From positions 558,001-622,000 of the forward strand of contig NZ_AP014635.1 in the NCBI RefSeq assembly GCF_001547935.1: DNA of 64,000 bases, read 5' to 3'. The notes beneath the pieces were generated by a model. That model ran no database searches. It was not told the origin of the DNA and saw nothing but the letters and a program-made list of their open reading frames with translations. Origin of the DNA: Vibrio tritonius (GTDB lineage: Bacteria > Pseudomonadota > Gammaproteobacteria > Enterobacterales > Vibrionaceae). This document shows, in pieces, positions 17,770-30,011 of this stretch (its first letter is position 1; each line of letters starts with the position of its first letter). A program made the position numbers and the translations under genes.

Positions 17770-18720
17770 ATGACTGAATCTTTCCAGCACATTTCTGTAC
17801 TTTTACATGAATCCATTGATGGATTGGCGATCAAGCCAGACGGTACTTATATCGATGGCACTTTTGGTCGTGGCGGTCATAGTCGTACCATTTTGTCGAA
17901 ACTGGGCCCTGATGGTCGTTTGTTTAGTATTGACCGAGATCCACAAGCTATCGCTGAAGCGCAAAAAATTGATGATCCTCGGTTTACCATTGTCCATGGT
18001 CCTTTTTCGGGGATTGCGGAATATGCGGAACGCTATGATCTTGTGGGTAAAGTCGATGGCGTGCTGTTTGATCTAGGGGTTTCTTCGCCCCAACTTGATG
18101 ACGCAGAACGTGGTTTTAGCTTTATGAAAGATGGTCCGCTGGATATGCGTATGGACCCAACGAGCGGTCTTCCGGTATCGGAATGGTTAGCTAATGCCGA
18201 TCTCGATGATATTACATGGGTGATTCGCGAGTTTGGTGAAGACAAACACGCTCGTCGCATTGCCAAAGCGATTGTGGCGTATCGTGAGAACGAAGAAAAC
18301 GAACCTCTCACTCGTACTGGTCAACTAGCAAAACTTATCTCCGAAGCTGCGCCAAAAAGCTTTAAAGAGAAGAAACACCCAGCAACGCGTTCGTTCCAAG
18401 CATTTCGCATCTACATCAACAGTGAGTTAGAAGAAATCGATAAAGCGCTGAATGGTGCAATGAATGTATTAGCGCCAGAAGGTCGTTTATCTGTGATCAG
18501 TTTCCATTCTCTTGAAGACCGTATGGTGAAGCGCTTTATGCGTAAAGAGAGTAAAGGACCTGAGGTGCCGCATGGCATTCCATTGACTCAAGATCAGATC
18601 AAAGCGCTTGGTAGTGCTAACCTTAAAACGGTCGGAAAAGCGATTAAGCCAACAGAACAAGAAGTTGATATGAACCCTCGCTCTCGTAGCTCTGTGTTAA
18701 GGATTGCCGAAAAGCTCTAA
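17770..18720 (+). CDS. rsmH: 16S rRNA (cytosine-1402-N4)-methyltransferase RsmH (MraW)
   Basis: 316 residues from the ATG at 17770 ([19 protein letters not shown]), comparable to 313 in E. coli. Class I methyltransferase motifs: [13 protein letters not shown] (SAM loop), [11 protein letters not shown], and [24 protein letters not shown]. It methylates N4 of C1402, complementing RsmI from the upstream operon. The frame is open to 17710 but the family start is 17770. It opens the division and cell-wall cluster; mraZ, which normally precedes it, is not present between the rnpB terminator and this start. Confidence 0.96.
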   Translation: MTESFQHISVLLHESIDGLAIKPDGTYIDGTFGRGGHSRTILSKLGPDGRLFSIDRDPQAIAEAQKIDDPRFTIVHGPFSGIAEYAERYDLVGKVDGVLFDLGVSSPQLDDAERGFSFMKDGPLDMRMDPTSGLPVSEWLANADLDDITWVIREFGEDKHARRIAKAIVAYRENEENEPLTRTGQLAKLISEAAPKSFKEKKHPATRSFQAFRIYINSELEEIDKALNGAMNVLAPEGRLSVISFHSLEDRMVKRFMRKESKGPEVPHGIPLTQDQIKALGSANLKTVGKAIKPTEQEVDMNPRSRSSVLRIAEKL

Positions 18721-18727
18721 CGATATT

Positions 18728-19045
18728 ATGCCTCAGCCAACCCCGAATTTAGCCAAATTGATATTCATTGATCTGCTGACTGTGGGTCGGATACCGCTTA
18801 TCTTATTGGTACTTATTTTTGCCAGTGCTATGGGGGTTGTATTAACCACCCATGACACGAGACAAGCGGTGTCTAAGCTTGATCAGGTTCAAAGTAAGCG
18901 TTTGCAGTTAGATAATGAATGGCGCAATTTGATTATTGAAGAGACAGCGTTGGCTGAACATAGTCGTGTGCAGGACGTCGCACAAAGTGATTTAGATATG
19001 AAACGCCCTGATGCCGACAAAGAAGTAGTGATAAACGCCAAATGA
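18728..19045 (+). CDS. ftsL: Cell division protein FtsL
   Basis: 105 residues from the ATG at 18728: a short cytoplasmic tail, one membrane helix (about 20-42, IPLILLVLIFASAMGVVL) and a periplasmic coiled coil (SKLDQVQSKRLQLDNEWRNLIIEETAL). FtsL joins FtsB and FtsQ in the complex that activates FtsWI septal synthesis. A TTG at 18704 inside the rsmH end would add eight residues; I prefer the ATG, though neither has a good Shine-Dalgarno. Its stop overlaps the ftsI start (ATGA). Confidence 0.93.
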   Translation: MPQPTPNLAKLIFIDLLTVGRIPLILLVLIFASAMGVVLTTHDTRQAVSKLDQVQSKRLQLDNEWRNLIIEETALAEHSRVQDVAQSDLDMKRPDADKEVVINAK

Positions 19046-20808
19046 AGAAGCCGTCTAAACCCTCCCAATCGAAATCCGTACCAGATAAAAGATCGATCAC
19101 GGCGGCTAGCTCGGCCCCATTTAGCCGCTGGCGTTTTTATCTTATTCTCTTTTTTATCTTTGTTGCTTTTGCTCTTTTGGTAGGGCGTGCAGCTTTTATT
19201 CAAATTATTGAACCGGATAACTTGATTCATCAAAGTGATTTACGTTCGGTTCGCTCCAAAACCATCCATTCCGCCCGCGGTATTATTTCCGATCGCAACG
19301 GTGAAGCGCTTGCTGTGAGTGTGCCCGTTGAGGCTGTGTGGGCAGACCCTGCCACCATCATTAAAAAGGGCAGTTTACAAGATAAAAACCGCTGGTATGC
19401 GTTGGCAGATGTTCTGGGGCTTGATCGTCAGGGGCTTATCAAACGCATTAAAGACAATGACACTCGACGCTTTATTTATTTACAGCGTCAAGTTAACTCT
19501 GCCATGGCGAATTATATCCGTGAGTTGAAATTACCTGGGGTTGGGTTGAAGGCTGAATCTCGCCGTTATTATCCAGCAGGTGAAGTGAGTGCTCATACGG
19601 TTGGGGTGACAGGAATTGATGGGCACGGCTTGGAAGGGGTTGAACGCAGTTATGATAAATGGCTGACCGGAGAAGCTGGCAAGCAAATTATTCGTAAAGA
19701 TCGCTATGGACGAGTGGTAGAAAATATCTCGCTAGAACAGAGTGAAGCGGGTAAACCATTGCAACTGACCATTGATCAACGTATCCAAGCGATTGCGTTT
19801 AGAGCCGTGAAGCAGGCGATGGCGGATTACCGAGCCACTTCCGCATCAGCAGTAATGGTTGATGTAAAAACGGGTGAAGTATTGGCGATGGTTAATGCAC
19901 CGTCGTATAACCCCAATAATCGCGCTGATTATCAAAATTTTAAAATGCGTAACCGCGTGATTACTGATGCGTTTGAGCCAGGGTCAACCGTTAAACCTTT
20001 TGTTGTATTGGCTGCTTTAGAAAATGGGGTGGCAGATACCCGAACTATTATCGATATTGGTGATGGCACAATGCGCATTGGTGGCGCAATGGTGCGCGAT
20101 TCGGACAAAATTCCGGGTGGTAAAGCGTCATTACAAATGATTTTGAAAAAATCGAGTAACGTTGGTGTATCGAAATTATCACTAAAGATGCCCATTGAAG
20201 CCGTTTTAGGTATGTATAGCTCAGTTGGTTTAGGCGAAACCTCAGGGTTGAACCTTCCTGGGGAAAGTATTGGTATCTTCCCTAACCGTCAACGTTGGTC
20301 CGACTTTGAGCGAGCGACTATTGCCTTCGGTTATGGTTTGGCGATTACCCCAATTCAGCTAGCCCACGCTTACGCGACGTTAGGTAACATGGGTAAATAT
20401 CAACCTTTACATCTTATTGAAGGACATCGCCAAGATAACTTGGAACATCAAGTGGCGAGTACAAAGAATGTTCATGATGTGCTCGAAATGTTGGAAACGG
20501 TTACCCAGAAAGGTGGTACTGCTGTAAAAGCGGCTGTTCCTGGTTATCGAATTGCCGCGAAAACGGGGACATCGCGTAAGGCTATCGCTGGTGGTTATAG
20601 TGATGAGTATTTTGCTTATACAGCCGGTGTGGCTCCGGTAAGTAACCCACGCCTATCATTGGTAGTGATGGTGAATGAGCCACAAGGGGATTCTTATTAT
20701 GGCGGTGCGGTAGCAGGTCCAGTATTTTCCGAAATAATGAAAGGGGCGCTACAAATTCTCAACATCGCTCCAGATGAGAACCGATTCGAACAAGATAAAA
20801 AGAATTAA
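19042..20808 (+). CDS. ftsI: Peptidoglycan D,D-transpeptidase FtsI (PBP3)
   Basis: 588 residues: N-terminal membrane anchor (about 32-52), a non-catalytic pedestal domain, and a class B transpeptidase domain with all three active-site motifs, Ser315-Thr-Val-Lys318, Ser371-Ser-Asn373 and Lys507-Thr-Gly-Thr510. FtsI cross-links septal peptidoglycan with FtsW, also encoded in this cluster, and is the target of aztreonam- and cephalexin-type beta-lactams. Start overlaps the ftsL stop by four bases. Confidence 0.98.
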   Translation: MKKPSKPSQSKSVPDKRSITAASSAPFSRWRFYLILFFIFVAFALLVGRAAFIQIIEPDNLIHQSDLRSVRSKTIHSARGIISDRNGEALAVSVPVEAVWADPATIIKKGSLQDKNRWYALADVLGLDRQGLIKRIKDNDTRRFIYLQRQVNSAMANYIRELKLPGVGLKAESRRYYPAGEVSAHTVGVTGIDGHGLEGVERSYDKWLTGEAGKQIIRKDRYGRVVENISLEQSEAGKPLQLTIDQRIQAIAFRAVKQAMADYRATSASAVMVDVKTGEVLAMVNAPSYNPNNRADYQNFKMRNRVITDAFEPGSTVKPFVVLAALENGVADTRTIIDIGDGTMRIGGAMVRDSDKIPGGKASLQMILKKSSNVGVSKLSLKMPIEAVLGMYSSVGLGETSGLNLPGESIGIFPNRQRWSDFERATIAFGYGLAITPIQLAHAYATLGNMGKYQPLHLIEGHRQDNLEHQVASTKNVHDVLEMLETVTQKGGTAVKAAVPGYRIAAKTGTSRKAIAGGYSDEYFAYTAGVAPVSNPRLSLVVMVNEPQGDSYYGGAVAGPVFSEIMKGALQILNIAPDENRFEQDKKN

Positions 20809-20819
20809 GTGTGACAAGT

Positions 20820-22310
20820 ATGACAAATAAGGGTAGAGCGCTTGCTGACCTACTTTCTCCTTGGTTAACCATTGAGATACCGACTGTGGCTAATGTGGTG
20901 GTCACGGAGTTACATTTAGATAGTCGCCGTGTCACAACTGGCAGCACCTTTGTTGCTATTGTTGGCCATGCCATTGATGGTAGACAGTTTATTACTAAAG
21001 CCATTGCTCAAGGGGCAACTGCAGTGATTGCTCAGGCCGATGAAGATCATGCCCATGGTGTGATTGAATTTGTTGAGTCTGTGCCCGTGGTTTATGTTGA
21101 GCAATTGCATGGCTTGCTTTCAGCATTAGCTGGCCGCTTATATGGTGCTCATCATAATCGACCAATAGCTGTGACTGGCACCAATGGCAAAACCACCATT
21201 ACACAATTAATTGCTCAGTGGATGACTCTAGCTGGTCGTTCTGCTGCCGTGATGGGAACCACGGGTAATGGCTTTTTGGATGCGTTAGTTCCTGCGGCGA
21301 ATACCACAGGTAATGCTATTGATATCCAAGCACAATTATCGACATTAGCAGAACAAGGTGCTCACTATACCGCGCTGGAAGTCTCATCTCATGGTTTGGT
21401 TCAAGGGCGAGTGAAAGCTCTGCATTTTGCAGCAGGTGTCTTTACCAATTTAAGTCGTGATCACCTTGATTACCACGGCACCATGGAAGCGTACGCTGAG
21501 GCAAAAAAATCCCTGTTTACAGAGCATCAATGCGATGTGGCGATTATTAATGCGGATGATGCAGTAGGCGCTGCCTGGTTAACATCGCTCGACAATCCAA
21601 TTGGAGTATCGCTTCATCAACAACCTAAAACGGAACGTGCCGTGTGGGCAACTCAGGTTGATTATGCCGATAGCGGTATTCGTATGAGTTTCTCTGGAGC
21701 TTGGGGTGAGGGGGAAATTAATGTACCTCTGATTGGAGAGTTCAACGCTAATAACGTTCTTGTTGCTTTCACCACCTTGCTTGCTCTTGGTTTTGATAAA
21801 GCCACATTACTATCGGCTGCGACTCAACTTAAACCTGTTATTGGTCGTATGGAGTTATTCCAAGCGCCAAATAAAGCCAAAGTGGTGGTTGATTACGCCC
21901 ATACACCAGATGCCTTAGAAAAAGCGCTCACCGCATTACGTGTGCACTGCGGTGGCAAGCTGTGGGCTATTTTTGGTTGTGGTGGTGACCGTGATAAAGG
22001 TAAACGACCACTGATGGCTCAAGTTGCTGAAAAGTATGCCGATAATCTTATTCTTACTGATGATAATCCTCGTAGCGAGCAGCCCGAGCAGATCATAAAA
22101 GACATGTTGGCTGGTTTGGTTGAACCAAATAATGCACAGGTTGAGCACCATCGTTTTCAAGCATTAGCATTCGCTTTAGCTCATGCAAGTGCAGACGACA
22201 TTATTCTCTTGGCAGGTAAAGGTCATGAGGATTATCAAATTCTTGGTGATAATACAATTCACTATTCTGACCGCGAGTCAGCTCAAACACTATTGGAGTT
22301 AAAGGAATGA
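20820..22310 (+). CDS. murE: UDP-MurNAc-L-Ala-D-Glu:meso-DAP ligase MurE
   Basis: 496 residues from the ATG at 20820 ([12 protein letters not shown]); a GTG at 20811 would add three residues. Mur-ligase motifs: ATP-binding [13 protein letters not shown], the [10 protein letters not shown] segment, and [12 protein letters not shown], whose DNPR sequence is the signature for meso-diaminopimelate as the added residue. It forms the UDP-MurNAc-tripeptide in the cytoplasm. It follows ftsI closely and its stop overlaps the murF ATG. Confidence 0.97.
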   Translation: MTNKGRALADLLSPWLTIEIPTVANVVVTELHLDSRRVTTGSTFVAIVGHAIDGRQFITKAIAQGATAVIAQADEDHAHGVIEFVESVPVVYVEQLHGLLSALAGRLYGAHHNRPIAVTGTNGKTTITQLIAQWMTLAGRSAAVMGTTGNGFLDALVPAANTTGNAIDIQAQLSTLAEQGAHYTALEVSSHGLVQGRVKALHFAAGVFTNLSRDHLDYHGTMEAYAEAKKSLFTEHQCDVAIINADDAVGAAWLTSLDNPIGVSLHQQPKTERAVWATQVDYADSGIRMSFSGAWGEGEINVPLIGEFNANNVLVAFTTLLALGFDKATLLSAATQLKPVIGRMELFQAPNKAKVVVDYAHTPDALEKALTALRVHCGGKLWAIFGCGGDRDKGKRPLMAQVAEKYADNLILTDDNPRSEQPEQIIKDMLAGLVEPNNAQVEHHRFQALAFALAHASADDIILLAGKGHEDYQILGDNTIHYSDRESAQTLLELKE

Positions 22311-23668
22311 TTACCGTTCAGTTGGCAGATGTTGCCGCGGAATTAGGTGGCACCCTTATTGGAAAGAATTGCGCTATTTCTGCTGTCTCAACCGATACTC
22401 GTGTTATTGGTGAGAAGGCATTGTTTGTCGCTTTAGTCGGTGAGCGTTTTGATGCTCATGATTTTATTGAACAAGCAAAAGCCGCAGGAGCGACGGCACT
22501 ATTAGTGGCACGTCAGGTTGATAGTGCATTACCGCAAATTGTCGTAGCCGATACACGTATCGCCCTAGGTCAATTAGGGCGTTTAGTGCATCAACGTTGT
22601 GCAACCACCACGATAGGTATTACGGGCAGTTGTGGTAAGACGACAGTCAAAGAGATGGTGGCCAGCATTTTGGCGCAGAAAGGTCAGGTTTTATTTACCT
22701 CTGGTAATTTTAATAATGACATCGGTGTACCTTTGACCTTGCTGCGCAACACGCCAGCTGATGATTATTCTGTGATTGAAATGGGGGCAAATCATAAAGG
22801 TGAGATCGCTTATACCACGGCACTAGTACAACCCGATATTGCTCTAGTTAACAATGTGGCGGCGGCACATCTGGAAGGTTTTGGCTCTATCGATGGGGTT
22901 AAACAGGCAAAAGGTGAAATTTATCAAGGGTTAAAACCCGGTGCGACAGCCATTTTGAACCTTGATAGTCATGGTGGAGATTGGTGGCGCGATGTTCTCG
23001 CAGATAAAAAAGTGAAAACTTTTTCGGTTACCGATCAAAATGCTGACTTTTCCGCACAAAATATCAGGCTTAATGACGAAGGTAATGCAACCTTTGAGTT
23101 GCTTTCACCGATTGGTCAAATTTCAGTTTCGCTGGGAATTATAGGCAAGCACAATGTCGCTAATGCTCTAGCGGCTGCAGCTATCACTATGGAAGTGGGC
23201 GCGACTTTAGAAGAAGTTGCATTAGGATTGGCGCAGCTAACACCGGTTAAAGGTCGCGTTAATGTCTCTTCTTTATCTAAGTCAGTGAAGCTGATTGATG
23301 ACAGTTACAATGCAAGCGTTCCTGCGATGAAGGCGGCAGTTGACTTACTCTCTGGTTTTCAACCTCAGCGTTGGCTAATTTTAGGTAACATGGCTGAGTT
23401 GGGTGAGGAAAGTCTTGCACTTCATCGTCAAGTCGGGGAACATGCGGCACCATTTAAGTTTGAGCATGTCTTGACCTATGGTCATGATGCTAAAGTTATT
23501 AGCGATATCTGTCATGGTAAGCACTTTGCTACACATGATGATATGGTTGCGTATATTGAGCAGCAACTCAATCAAGAAGCTTCTTACTCACACGTGCTAT
23601 TAATTAAAGGGGCATTAAGCTCTGGTATGGGTAAAGTCGTTGCTGCACTTAAGGAGAAATTCGCATGA
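22307..23668 (+). CDS. murF: UDP-MurNAc-tripeptide:D-Ala-D-Ala ligase MurF
   Basis: 453 residues with the three Mur-ligase domains: the N-terminal UDP-binding part ([27 protein letters not shown]), the central ATPase with [19 protein letters not shown], and the C-terminal domain with [15 protein letters not shown] and [16 protein letters not shown]. It adds D-Ala-D-Ala to complete the cytoplasmic pentapeptide. The P-loop reads GSCGKTT rather than GTNGKTT, as is normal for MurF. Overlaps murE and mraY by four bases each (ATGA). Confidence 0.98.
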   Translation: MITVQLADVAAELGGTLIGKNCAISAVSTDTRVIGEKALFVALVGERFDAHDFIEQAKAAGATALLVARQVDSALPQIVVADTRIALGQLGRLVHQRCATTTIGITGSCGKTTVKEMVASILAQKGQVLFTSGNFNNDIGVPLTLLRNTPADDYSVIEMGANHKGEIAYTTALVQPDIALVNNVAAAHLEGFGSIDGVKQAKGEIYQGLKPGATAILNLDSHGGDWWRDVLADKKVKTFSVTDQNADFSAQNIRLNDEGNATFELLSPIGQISVSLGIIGKHNVANALAAAAITMEVGATLEEVALGLAQLTPVKGRVNVSSLSKSVKLIDDSYNASVPAMKAAVDLLSGFQPQRWLILGNMAELGEESLALHRQVGEHAAPFKFEHVLTYGHDAKVISDICHGKHFATHDDMVAYIEQQLNQEASYSHVLLIKGALSSGMGKVVAALKEKFA

Positions 23669-24747
23669 TCATTTGGCTTTCGGAGCTACTCCAGCCATAT
23701 TTTTCTTTTTTCCGTTTGTTTGAATATCTGTCTTTTAGAGCGATAGTCAGTATCTTAACTGCTTTGAGTCTTTCGCTTTGGATGGGGCCTCGGCTGATTA
23801 AGCGCTTGCAATTGCTGCAAATTGGTCAGGTTGTTCGTAACGATGGTCCGGAATCCCACTTTAGTAAACGCGGCACCCCAACGATGGGGGGAGTTATGAT
23901 TCTTGCTGCGATTACCATCACTGTTTTATTGTGGACTGATCTTTCCAACCCTTATGTATGGGCGGTTCTCGCTGTATTGCTCGGTTATGGTGTGGTGGGC
24001 TTTGTTGATGATTACCGCAAAGTAGTACGTAAAAATACCGATGGTTTGATTGCTCGCTGGAAGTATTTTTGGCAATCGGCGATTGCTTTGATTGTCGCGT
24101 TTGCGCTATACGCTTATGGCAAAGATACATCCGCGACTCAGCTTGTGGTCCCGTTTTTTAAAGACGTGATGCCTCAGCTTGGGCTTATGTACATTGTTTT
24201 AAGCTACTTTGTGATTGTCGGCACCAGTAATGCGGTTAACTTGACCGATGGGCTTGATGGTTTGGCTATCATGCCTACGGTTTTAGTATCAGCTGGTTTT
24301 GCCGTGATTGCTTGGGCTACGGGTAACATTCATTTTGCTAACTATTTGCACATCCCTTATGTTCCACATGCCTCTGAATTAGTGGTTGTGTGTACCGCAA
24401 TTGTGGGGGCGGGTTTAGGCTTCTTGTGGTTTAACACCTATCCTGCGCAAGTGTTTATGGGCGATGTCGGTTCTCTAGCATTGGGCGGAGCTCTTGGGAC
24501 CATTGCGGTATTAGTGCGTCAAGAGTTTGTCTTGGTGATCATGGGCGGCGTGTTTGTTATGGAGACACTGTCCGTTATCCTTCAGGTTGGGTCTTATAAA
24601 CTGCGTGGTCAACGTATTTTTCGTATGGCACCAATCCACCATCACTATGAATTAAAAGGATGGCCAGAGCCACGAGTGATCGTTCGTTTCTGGATTATCT
24701 CAATCGTATTAGTTTTGATCGGTTTAGCAACGCTGAAAGTTCGCTAA
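23665..24747 (+). CDS. mraY: Phospho-MurNAc-pentapeptide transferase MraY
   Basis: 360 residues, exactly the E. coli length, with about ten membrane helices. Conserved cytoplasmic motifs: [29 protein letters not shown] (Asp-rich catalytic site), [13 protein letters not shown], and [15 protein letters not shown], plus [14 protein letters not shown] near the C terminus. It transfers phospho-MurNAc-pentapeptide to undecaprenyl phosphate, giving lipid I. Translationally coupled to murF. Confidence 0.98.
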   Translation: MIIWLSELLQPYFSFFRLFEYLSFRAIVSILTALSLSLWMGPRLIKRLQLLQIGQVVRNDGPESHFSKRGTPTMGGVMILAAITITVLLWTDLSNPYVWAVLAVLLGYGVVGFVDDYRKVVRKNTDGLIARWKYFWQSAIALIVAFALYAYGKDTSATQLVVPFFKDVMPQLGLMYIVLSYFVIVGTSNAVNLTDGLDGLAIMPTVLVSAGFAVIAWATGNIHFANYLHIPYVPHASELVVVCTAIVGAGLGFLWFNTYPAQVFMGDVGSLALGGALGTIAVLVRQEFVLVIMGGVFVMETLSVILQVGSYKLRGQRIFRMAPIHHHYELKGWPEPRVIVRFWIISIVLVLIGLATLKVR

Positions 24748-24771
24748 TCGCTCGAGGAGCAAATAAATAAA

Positions 24772-26094
24772 ATGGACCGTTGGCAAGGCATTAAGCATGT
24801 TGTGGTCGTAGGGCTCGGTATGACCGGGCTCTCTGTCGTTAACTACCTTAGAAAATATCACGCAGATGTGTCGCTGCGAGTGATTGATACGCGTGTTTCG
24901 CCTCCGGGGGCAGACCAACTGCCTGACGATGTCGCATTGCATTGTGGTAGTTGGCAGATAGAGTGGTTATTGGCTGCCGATTTGGTGGTGACTAATCCGG
25001 GAATTGCTCTTGCAACGCCGGAAATTCAACAGGTGCTTGCTGCCGATATTCCTGTCGTTGGTGACATTGAGCTTTTTGCTTGGCATGTAAATAAGCCTGT
25101 TATTGCGATTACCGGTTCTAACGGCAAAAGCACTGTGACTGATTTAACGGGTGTCATGGCGAATGCAGCCGGCGTGAAAACGGCAGTTGGTGGTAATATC
25201 GGCGTCGCTGCGCTGGATTTATTTGAGCAAGATGCGGAGCTTTATGTACTTGAGTTATCTAGCTTCCAATTGGAAACAACATCAAGTTTGCCTCTTGTTG
25301 CTGCTGCCTATCTCAACCTGTCTGAAGACCATATGGATCGTTACGAACACCGTATCGAACTCTATGGGGCAGCAAAGCAGCGTATTTTCCTCAATGCGCA
25401 AGCCGCGGTGGTTAACGCAGATGAGCCTGCTACTCATCCTATTCATGCGGTAGATAATGTGCTGAGTTTTGGCTTTGAAGAGTCTGCCGACTACACAACC
25501 AAGTCGCTTGATGGTCAAGAGTGGTTGGTGGCTAAAGAGCAGCCGATCCTACCTGTTGCTGATTTAAGCTTAGTTGGTCGCCACAATGTGGCCAATGTGC
25601 TTACGGTGCTTGCTCTGCTTGATGCGGCTCACATCGATAGTACCCCAGCATTAGATACACTTAAGTCTTACACGGGTTTGACACATAGGTGCCAAGTGGT
25701 TGCGGATAATCAAGGCATTAAATGGGTGAACGATTCTAAAGCAACGAACGTAGCAAGCACGCTTGCCGCGCTCTCTGGTCTATCTTTGCAAGGTAAACTC
25801 TATTTGTTCGTGGGTGGTGTGGGCAAGGGGGCGGATTTCACTCCGTTAGCGCCAGTATTTGCTACATTGCCACTTGAACTGTGCTGTTTTGGCCGAGATG
25901 GTAAGCAATTTATGTCGTTACACCCTTCGGCGAAATACTACGAATCGATGGAAGAGATCATTCAATCCATTAAGCCAATATTGCAATCTGGCGACATGGT
26001 GCTGCTTTCACCTGCGTGTGCGAGTTTCGACCAATTTAATAGTTTTGTGCATCGTGGCGAGGTTTTTGCTGCGCTTGCTAAACAGTATGCGTAA
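24772..26094 (+). CDS. murD: UDP-MurNAc-L-Ala:D-Glu ligase MurD
   Basis: 440 residues: [13 protein letters not shown] dinucleotide-like UDP site, ATP-binding [55 protein letters not shown] in pieces, and [17 protein letters not shown] in the C-terminal domain. It adds D-glutamate, the second amino acid of the stem peptide. Preceded by GAGGAGCAAATAAATAA, so it has its own good ribosome-binding site, unlike the overlapped neighbours. Confidence 0.97.
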   Translation: MDRWQGIKHVVVVGLGMTGLSVVNYLRKYHADVSLRVIDTRVSPPGADQLPDDVALHCGSWQIEWLLAADLVVTNPGIALATPEIQQVLAADIPVVGDIELFAWHVNKPVIAITGSNGKSTVTDLTGVMANAAGVKTAVGGNIGVAALDLFEQDAELYVLELSSFQLETTSSLPLVAAAYLNLSEDHMDRYEHRIELYGAAKQRIFLNAQAAVVNADEPATHPIHAVDNVLSFGFEESADYTTKSLDGQEWLVAKEQPILPVADLSLVGRHNVANVLTVLALLDAAHIDSTPALDTLKSYTGLTHRCQVVADNQGIKWVNDSKATNVASTLAALSGLSLQGKLYLFVGGVGKGADFTPLAPVFATLPLELCCFGRDGKQFMSLHPSAKYYESMEEIIQSIKPILQSGDMVLLSPACASFDQFNSFVHRGEVFAALAKQYA

Positions 26095-26108
26095 AGAAAG
26101 GTGAGTGT

Positions 26109-27305
26109 GTGGTGTTGTCCAAGCCATTAAATAAGGTATTGAAGTGGTTGAAAACACCTTCCCCAGAAGCGTTTTTTGATCGTCAATTGGTGTGGATAGC
26201 GCTTGGACTGATGTTGATTGGATTGGTGATGGTAACATCCGCGTCATTTCCAATCAGTTCACGACTGACGCATCAGCCATTTCACTTTATGTTTCGCCAT
26301 GCCTTGTTCTTGTTGTTATCGCTAGTAACGTCATCGGTTGTATTGCAAATACCGATGCGAACTTGGCTTAAATACAGCTCGGTGATGTTGGCGATATCCT
26401 TTGTGTTGCTGATTGTGGTTTTGCTCGCTGGTCACTCGGTTAACGGGGCATCGCGTTGGATACCGCTTGGACTATTTAACTTACAGCCTGCGGAAGTGGC
26501 AAAACTTTCCTTGTTTATGTTCATGTCCGGTTATTTGGTGCGTAAGCAAGATGAAGTGCAGCAGACCTTTTTTGGCGGATTCTTAAAGCCGATCATGGTA
26601 TTTGGTTCTCTAGCGGTATTGCTCTTGGGCCAGCCTGACTTGGGAACTGTAGTGGTAATGTTGGTGACCTTGTTTGGCATGCTGTTTATTGCTGGTGCTA
26701 AATTAACTCAGTTTATCGCCCTCATGCTTGCTGGTGTGTTGGCTGTGGTCGCTTTGATTCTTGCTGAACCTTATCGTATTCGTCGTGTTACCTCATTTTG
26801 GGATCCGTGGGAAGACCCGTTTGGAAGTGGTTACCAGTTGACTCAATCGCTGATGGCGTTTGGCCGTGGTGAGTGGTTTGGCCAAGGTTTAGGTAACTCA
26901 GTACAAAAATTGGAATATCTACCTGAAGCGCATACCGACTTTGTGTTCGCCGTGTTAGGTGAAGAATTAGGTTTTGTTGGTGTCGTTTTGGTGCTGATGT
27001 TGATTTTTAGTTTGGTACTAAAGGCGATTTTCATTGGTAAGAAAGCGTTTGAACATAAACAAAATTTTAGCGGTTATTTAGCGTTTGGTATTGGTATCTG
27101 GTTTGCGTTTCAAACCCTAGTTAACGTGGGAGCTGCGGCTGGTATTGTTCCAACCAAAGGGTTGACCTTACCGTTAATCAGTTACGGTGGCTCAAGTTTG
27201 ATTATTATGTCTGTCGCGGTATCCATGCTATTACGCATTGATTATGAATGCCGAATGCAAGACAGGGATAAAATAGAAGAAATAGCAATTGATGAAGAAA
27301 AATAA
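26109..27305 (+). CDS. ftsW: Septal peptidoglycan glycosyltransferase FtsW
   Basis: 398 residues, SEDS family, ten predicted membrane helices. Characteristic segments: [70 protein letters not shown] and [18 protein letters not shown]. It polymerises lipid II at the septum together with FtsI. The start is a GTG (26109) directly followed by a second GTG; either may be used, with AAAGG upstream. It ends by overlapping murG by 14 bp. Confidence 0.96.
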   Translation: MVLSKPLNKVLKWLKTPSPEAFFDRQLVWIALGLMLIGLVMVTSASFPISSRLTHQPFHFMFRHALFLLLSLVTSSVVLQIPMRTWLKYSSVMLAISFVLLIVVLLAGHSVNGASRWIPLGLFNLQPAEVAKLSLFMFMSGYLVRKQDEVQQTFFGGFLKPIMVFGSLAVLLLGQPDLGTVVVMLVTLFGMLFIAGAKLTQFIALMLAGVLAVVALILAEPYRIRRVTSFWDPWEDPFGSGYQLTQSLMAFGRGEWFGQGLGNSVQKLEYLPEAHTDFVFAVLGEELGFVGVVLVLMLIFSLVLKAIFIGKKAFEHKQNFSGYLAFGIGIWFAFQTLVNVGAAAGIVPTKGLTLPLISYGGSSLIIMSVAVSMLLRIDYECRMQDRDKIEEIAIDEEK

Positions 27306-28356
27306 ACGTTTAATGGTCATGGCTGGTGGTACGGGCGGTCACGTATTTCCCGGCCTAGCGGTGGCTAAACAGCTACAAGATCAGGGCTGGGAAATTCGCT
27401 GGTTAGGTACTGCCGACCGGATGGAGGCAGATTTAGTACCTAAACATGGTATCGATATTGATTTTATCCGAGTTAAAGGATTACGTGGTCAAGGTATTTT
27501 GCGCCTACTTAAAGCCCCATTTCAAATCATCAATGCCATCTTACAAGCTCGAGCTCATTTAAAGCGTTGGCAACCTGATGCCGTGTTAGGAATGGGTGGG
27601 TATGTCAGTGGTCCTGGCGGTATTGCTGCATGGTTAATGGGCATTCCCATTGTATTGCATGAACAAAATGCGGTTGCAGGTTTAACCAATCAATGGTTAT
27701 CAAAAATTGCGACTAGAGTCTTTCAGGCGTTTAAGGGCGCTTTCCCTAATGTGCCAGTGGTGGGAAATCCGGTGCGTCAGGATGTTGTTGCGTTGAGTGA
27801 CCCTTCTGTTCGTATGGCTGAACGCCATGGTCCCATTCGTATTTTAGTGATGGGGGGAAGCCAAGGTGCTCGAATTCTTAACCAAACATTACCTGAAGTA
27901 ATGGCTTTGTTAGGTGATGACTACGAAGTTCGTCATCAGGCAGGTAAAAATAATCAAGCCAGCGTTGAAGAGGCTTATCAGGAACAAGGTGTGTCACATG
28001 TTGATGTGACCGAATTTATCGATGATGTCGCCAGTGCGTATGCATGGGCCGATCTATTGGTCTGTCGCTCAGGTGCCTTAACCGTGTCTGAAGTCTCTGC
28101 TGCAGGTGTGGGAGCAATATTCGTTCCTTTCATGCATAAAGACCGCCAGCAGGCTTTAAACGCAGACCATTTGGTTGAATGCGGAGCCGCTAAGATGATC
28201 GAGCAGCCAGAGCTTACCGCACAGAAAATGGCCGACACAATCCAACAAATGGATCGCCAACAGTTATTAGATATGGCGGTCAAAGCGCGCAAAGCGGCAC
28301 AAGTCGATGCAGATAAAGTAGTGGCTGAGGCCATTATCGCGCTTAGTAACAAATGA
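27292..28356 (+). CDS. murG: Lipid II synthase MurG
   Basis: 354 residues from the ATG at 27292. GT28-family glycosyltransferase with the glycine-rich loops [19 protein letters not shown] and [18 protein letters not shown], and the UDP-GlcNAc-binding C-terminal region ([38 protein letters not shown]). It transfers GlcNAc to lipid I at the inner face of the membrane. A TTG one codon earlier (27289) is less likely. The overlap with ftsW suggests coupled synthesis of the lipid II maker and its user. Confidence 0.97.
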   Translation: MKKNKRLMVMAGGTGGHVFPGLAVAKQLQDQGWEIRWLGTADRMEADLVPKHGIDIDFIRVKGLRGQGILRLLKAPFQIINAILQARAHLKRWQPDAVLGMGGYVSGPGGIAAWLMGIPIVLHEQNAVAGLTNQWLSKIATRVFQAFKGAFPNVPVVGNPVRQDVVALSDPSVRMAERHGPIRILVMGGSQGARILNQTLPEVMALLGDDYEVRHQAGKNNQASVEEAYQEQGVSHVDVTEFIDDVASAYAWADLLVCRSGALTVSEVSAAGVGAIFVPFMHKDRQQALNADHLVECGAAKMIEQPELTAQKMADTIQQMDRQQLLDMAVKARKAAQVDADKVVAEAIIALSNK

Positions 28357-28366
28357 GATAGAATTC

Positions 28367-29827
28367 ATGACAGTTAAACAAACGCCTGATTTGGCTCAGA
28401 TTCGTTCTATTATTCCTGAAATGCGTCGTGTGAAATGCATCCACTTTATTGGTATTGGTGGTGCAGGAATGAGTGGTATCGCGGAAGTGCTTCTTAATGA
28501 AGGCTATCAGATTACTGGTTCAGATATCGCTGAAAATCCGGTAACCAAACGTTTAGTGGATAAAGGGGCGATTATTCACATCGGTCATGCCGCTTCTAAT
28601 ATTGATTTAGCCAGTGTTGTGGTGGTGTCTACAGCCATTAATGAGCAGAACCCCGAAATTATTGCTGCACGAGCAAAACGCATTCCTGTTGTCCGTCGTG
28701 CAGAAATGCTGGCTGAGTTGATGCGTTTTCGTCACGGTATTGCTGTGGCAGGGACGCACGGTAAAACCACCACAACGGCACTAGTTACCCAAATTTATAA
28801 TGAAGCTGGGTTAGATCCAACGTTTGTTAATGGTGGATTAGTTAAAAGTGCGGGAACCAATGCTCGTTTAGGATCAAGCCGCATTTTGATTGCAGAAGCA
28901 GACGAGAGTGATGCGTCATTTTTGTATTTACAGCCGATGGTTTCTATTGTAACTAACATCGAAGCGGACCATATGGATACATATGGTGGTAATTTTGAAA
29001 CCTTGAAGCAAACCTTCATCGATTTTCTGCATAATCTACCCTTCTATGGGCAAGCTGTTATGTGTGTTGATGATCCTGTTGTACGTGAAATTATTCCTCG
29101 TATTAGCCGCCAAGTTGTCACTTACGGTTTCTCTCCAGAAGCTGATGTTCGGATTGAAGACTATCGTCAAGAAGGTCAACAGGGGCACTTTACCGTTGTG
29201 CGTAAAGGGCGTGAAAATCTGCAGATTACGTTGAATATCCCAGGTCGTCATAATGCATTGAACGCGTCTGCTGCTATTGCGGTAGCGACCGAAGACGATG
29301 TTAGCGATGAGGCCATTTTACGAGCAATGGCTGGTACGCAGGGAACTGGCCGTCGTTTTGACCACTTAGGTGTGTTTGAAACAGGTAATGGTGAAGCTAT
29401 GCTGGTTGACGATTATGGTCATCATCCAACTGAAGTGGACATGACGATTAAAGCAGCACGCAGTGGCTGGGCAGATAAACGTTTGGTCATGATTTTCCAA
29501 CCTCACCGTTATACACGTACACGCGATCTGTATGATGATTTCGCAAATGTGCTAGAGCAGGTAGACGTGTTACTGATGTTAGATGTTTATCCCGCGGGTG
29601 AAAAACCGATTGCTGGTGCAGATGGTCGCTCACTGTGTCGTACTATTCGTGCTCGTGGCAAAGTCGATCCTATTTTCGTGCCAGATAGTCAAACTTTACC
29701 GTCAGTTTTGGCAAATGTATTACAAGATGGTGACTTAGTATTGACTCAAGGCGCTGGGGATGTAGGCAAAGTGGCTAGACAATTAGCGGCTATGCAATTA
29801 AACATTGATAAAATGCAACAAAACTAA
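28367..29827 (+). CDS. murC: UDP-MurNAc:L-alanine ligase MurC
   Basis: 486 residues. [20 protein letters not shown]-terminal nucleotide fold, ATP-binding [39 protein letters not shown] and [15 protein letters not shown]. Adds the first amino acid of the stem peptide. In E. coli ddlB follows; here 184 bp without a gene lie between murC and ftsQ and contain a sigma70-type promoter. Confidence 0.98.
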   Translation: MTVKQTPDLAQIRSIIPEMRRVKCIHFIGIGGAGMSGIAEVLLNEGYQITGSDIAENPVTKRLVDKGAIIHIGHAASNIDLASVVVVSTAINEQNPEIIAARAKRIPVVRRAEMLAELMRFRHGIAVAGTHGKTTTTALVTQIYNEAGLDPTFVNGGLVKSAGTNARLGSSRILIAEADESDASFLYLQPMVSIVTNIEADHMDTYGGNFETLKQTFIDFLHNLPFYGQAVMCVDDPVVREIIPRISRQVVTYGFSPEADVRIEDYRQEGQQGHFTVVRKGRENLQITLNIPGRHNALNASAAIAVATEDDVSDEAILRAMAGTQGTGRRFDHLGVFETGNGEAMLVDDYGHHPTEVDMTIKAARSGWADKRLVMIFQPHRYTRTRDLYDDFANVLEQVDVLLMLDVYPAGEKPIAGADGRSLCRTIRARGKVDPIFVPDSQTLPSVLANVLQDGDLVLTQGAGDVGKVARQLAAMQLNIDKMQQN

Positions 29828-29897
29828 GATAAGTTGTCTTATTTGATGTATTTGTCGTCTAACTTGGTATCAATAACAGATTTCTTTATATCAGTAT

Positions 29898-29925
29898 TTG
29901 ATACTTTGAATGACCTCAGTATAAT
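29898..29925 (+). promoter_or_regulatory. Strong sigma70-type promoter upstream of ftsQAZ
   Basis: TTGATA (29898-29903), 16-bp spacer, perfect TATAAT (29920-29925); predicted start near 29932. The -35 is the right half of a 7-bp inverted repeat, GTATCAA (29867-29873) and TTGATAC (29898-29904), which could be an operator. It occupies the spacer where ddlB stands in enterobacteria; in E. coli the ftsQ promoters lie inside ddlB. Confidence 0.65.
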
Positions 29926-30011
29926 CCATGGGTTACAGCTAATGCTTTTGCCTCTATTACAACAAAAAAATAGGGTCTTAAATTGCCAGTCGTTAACAGG
30001 ATATTCGGACT

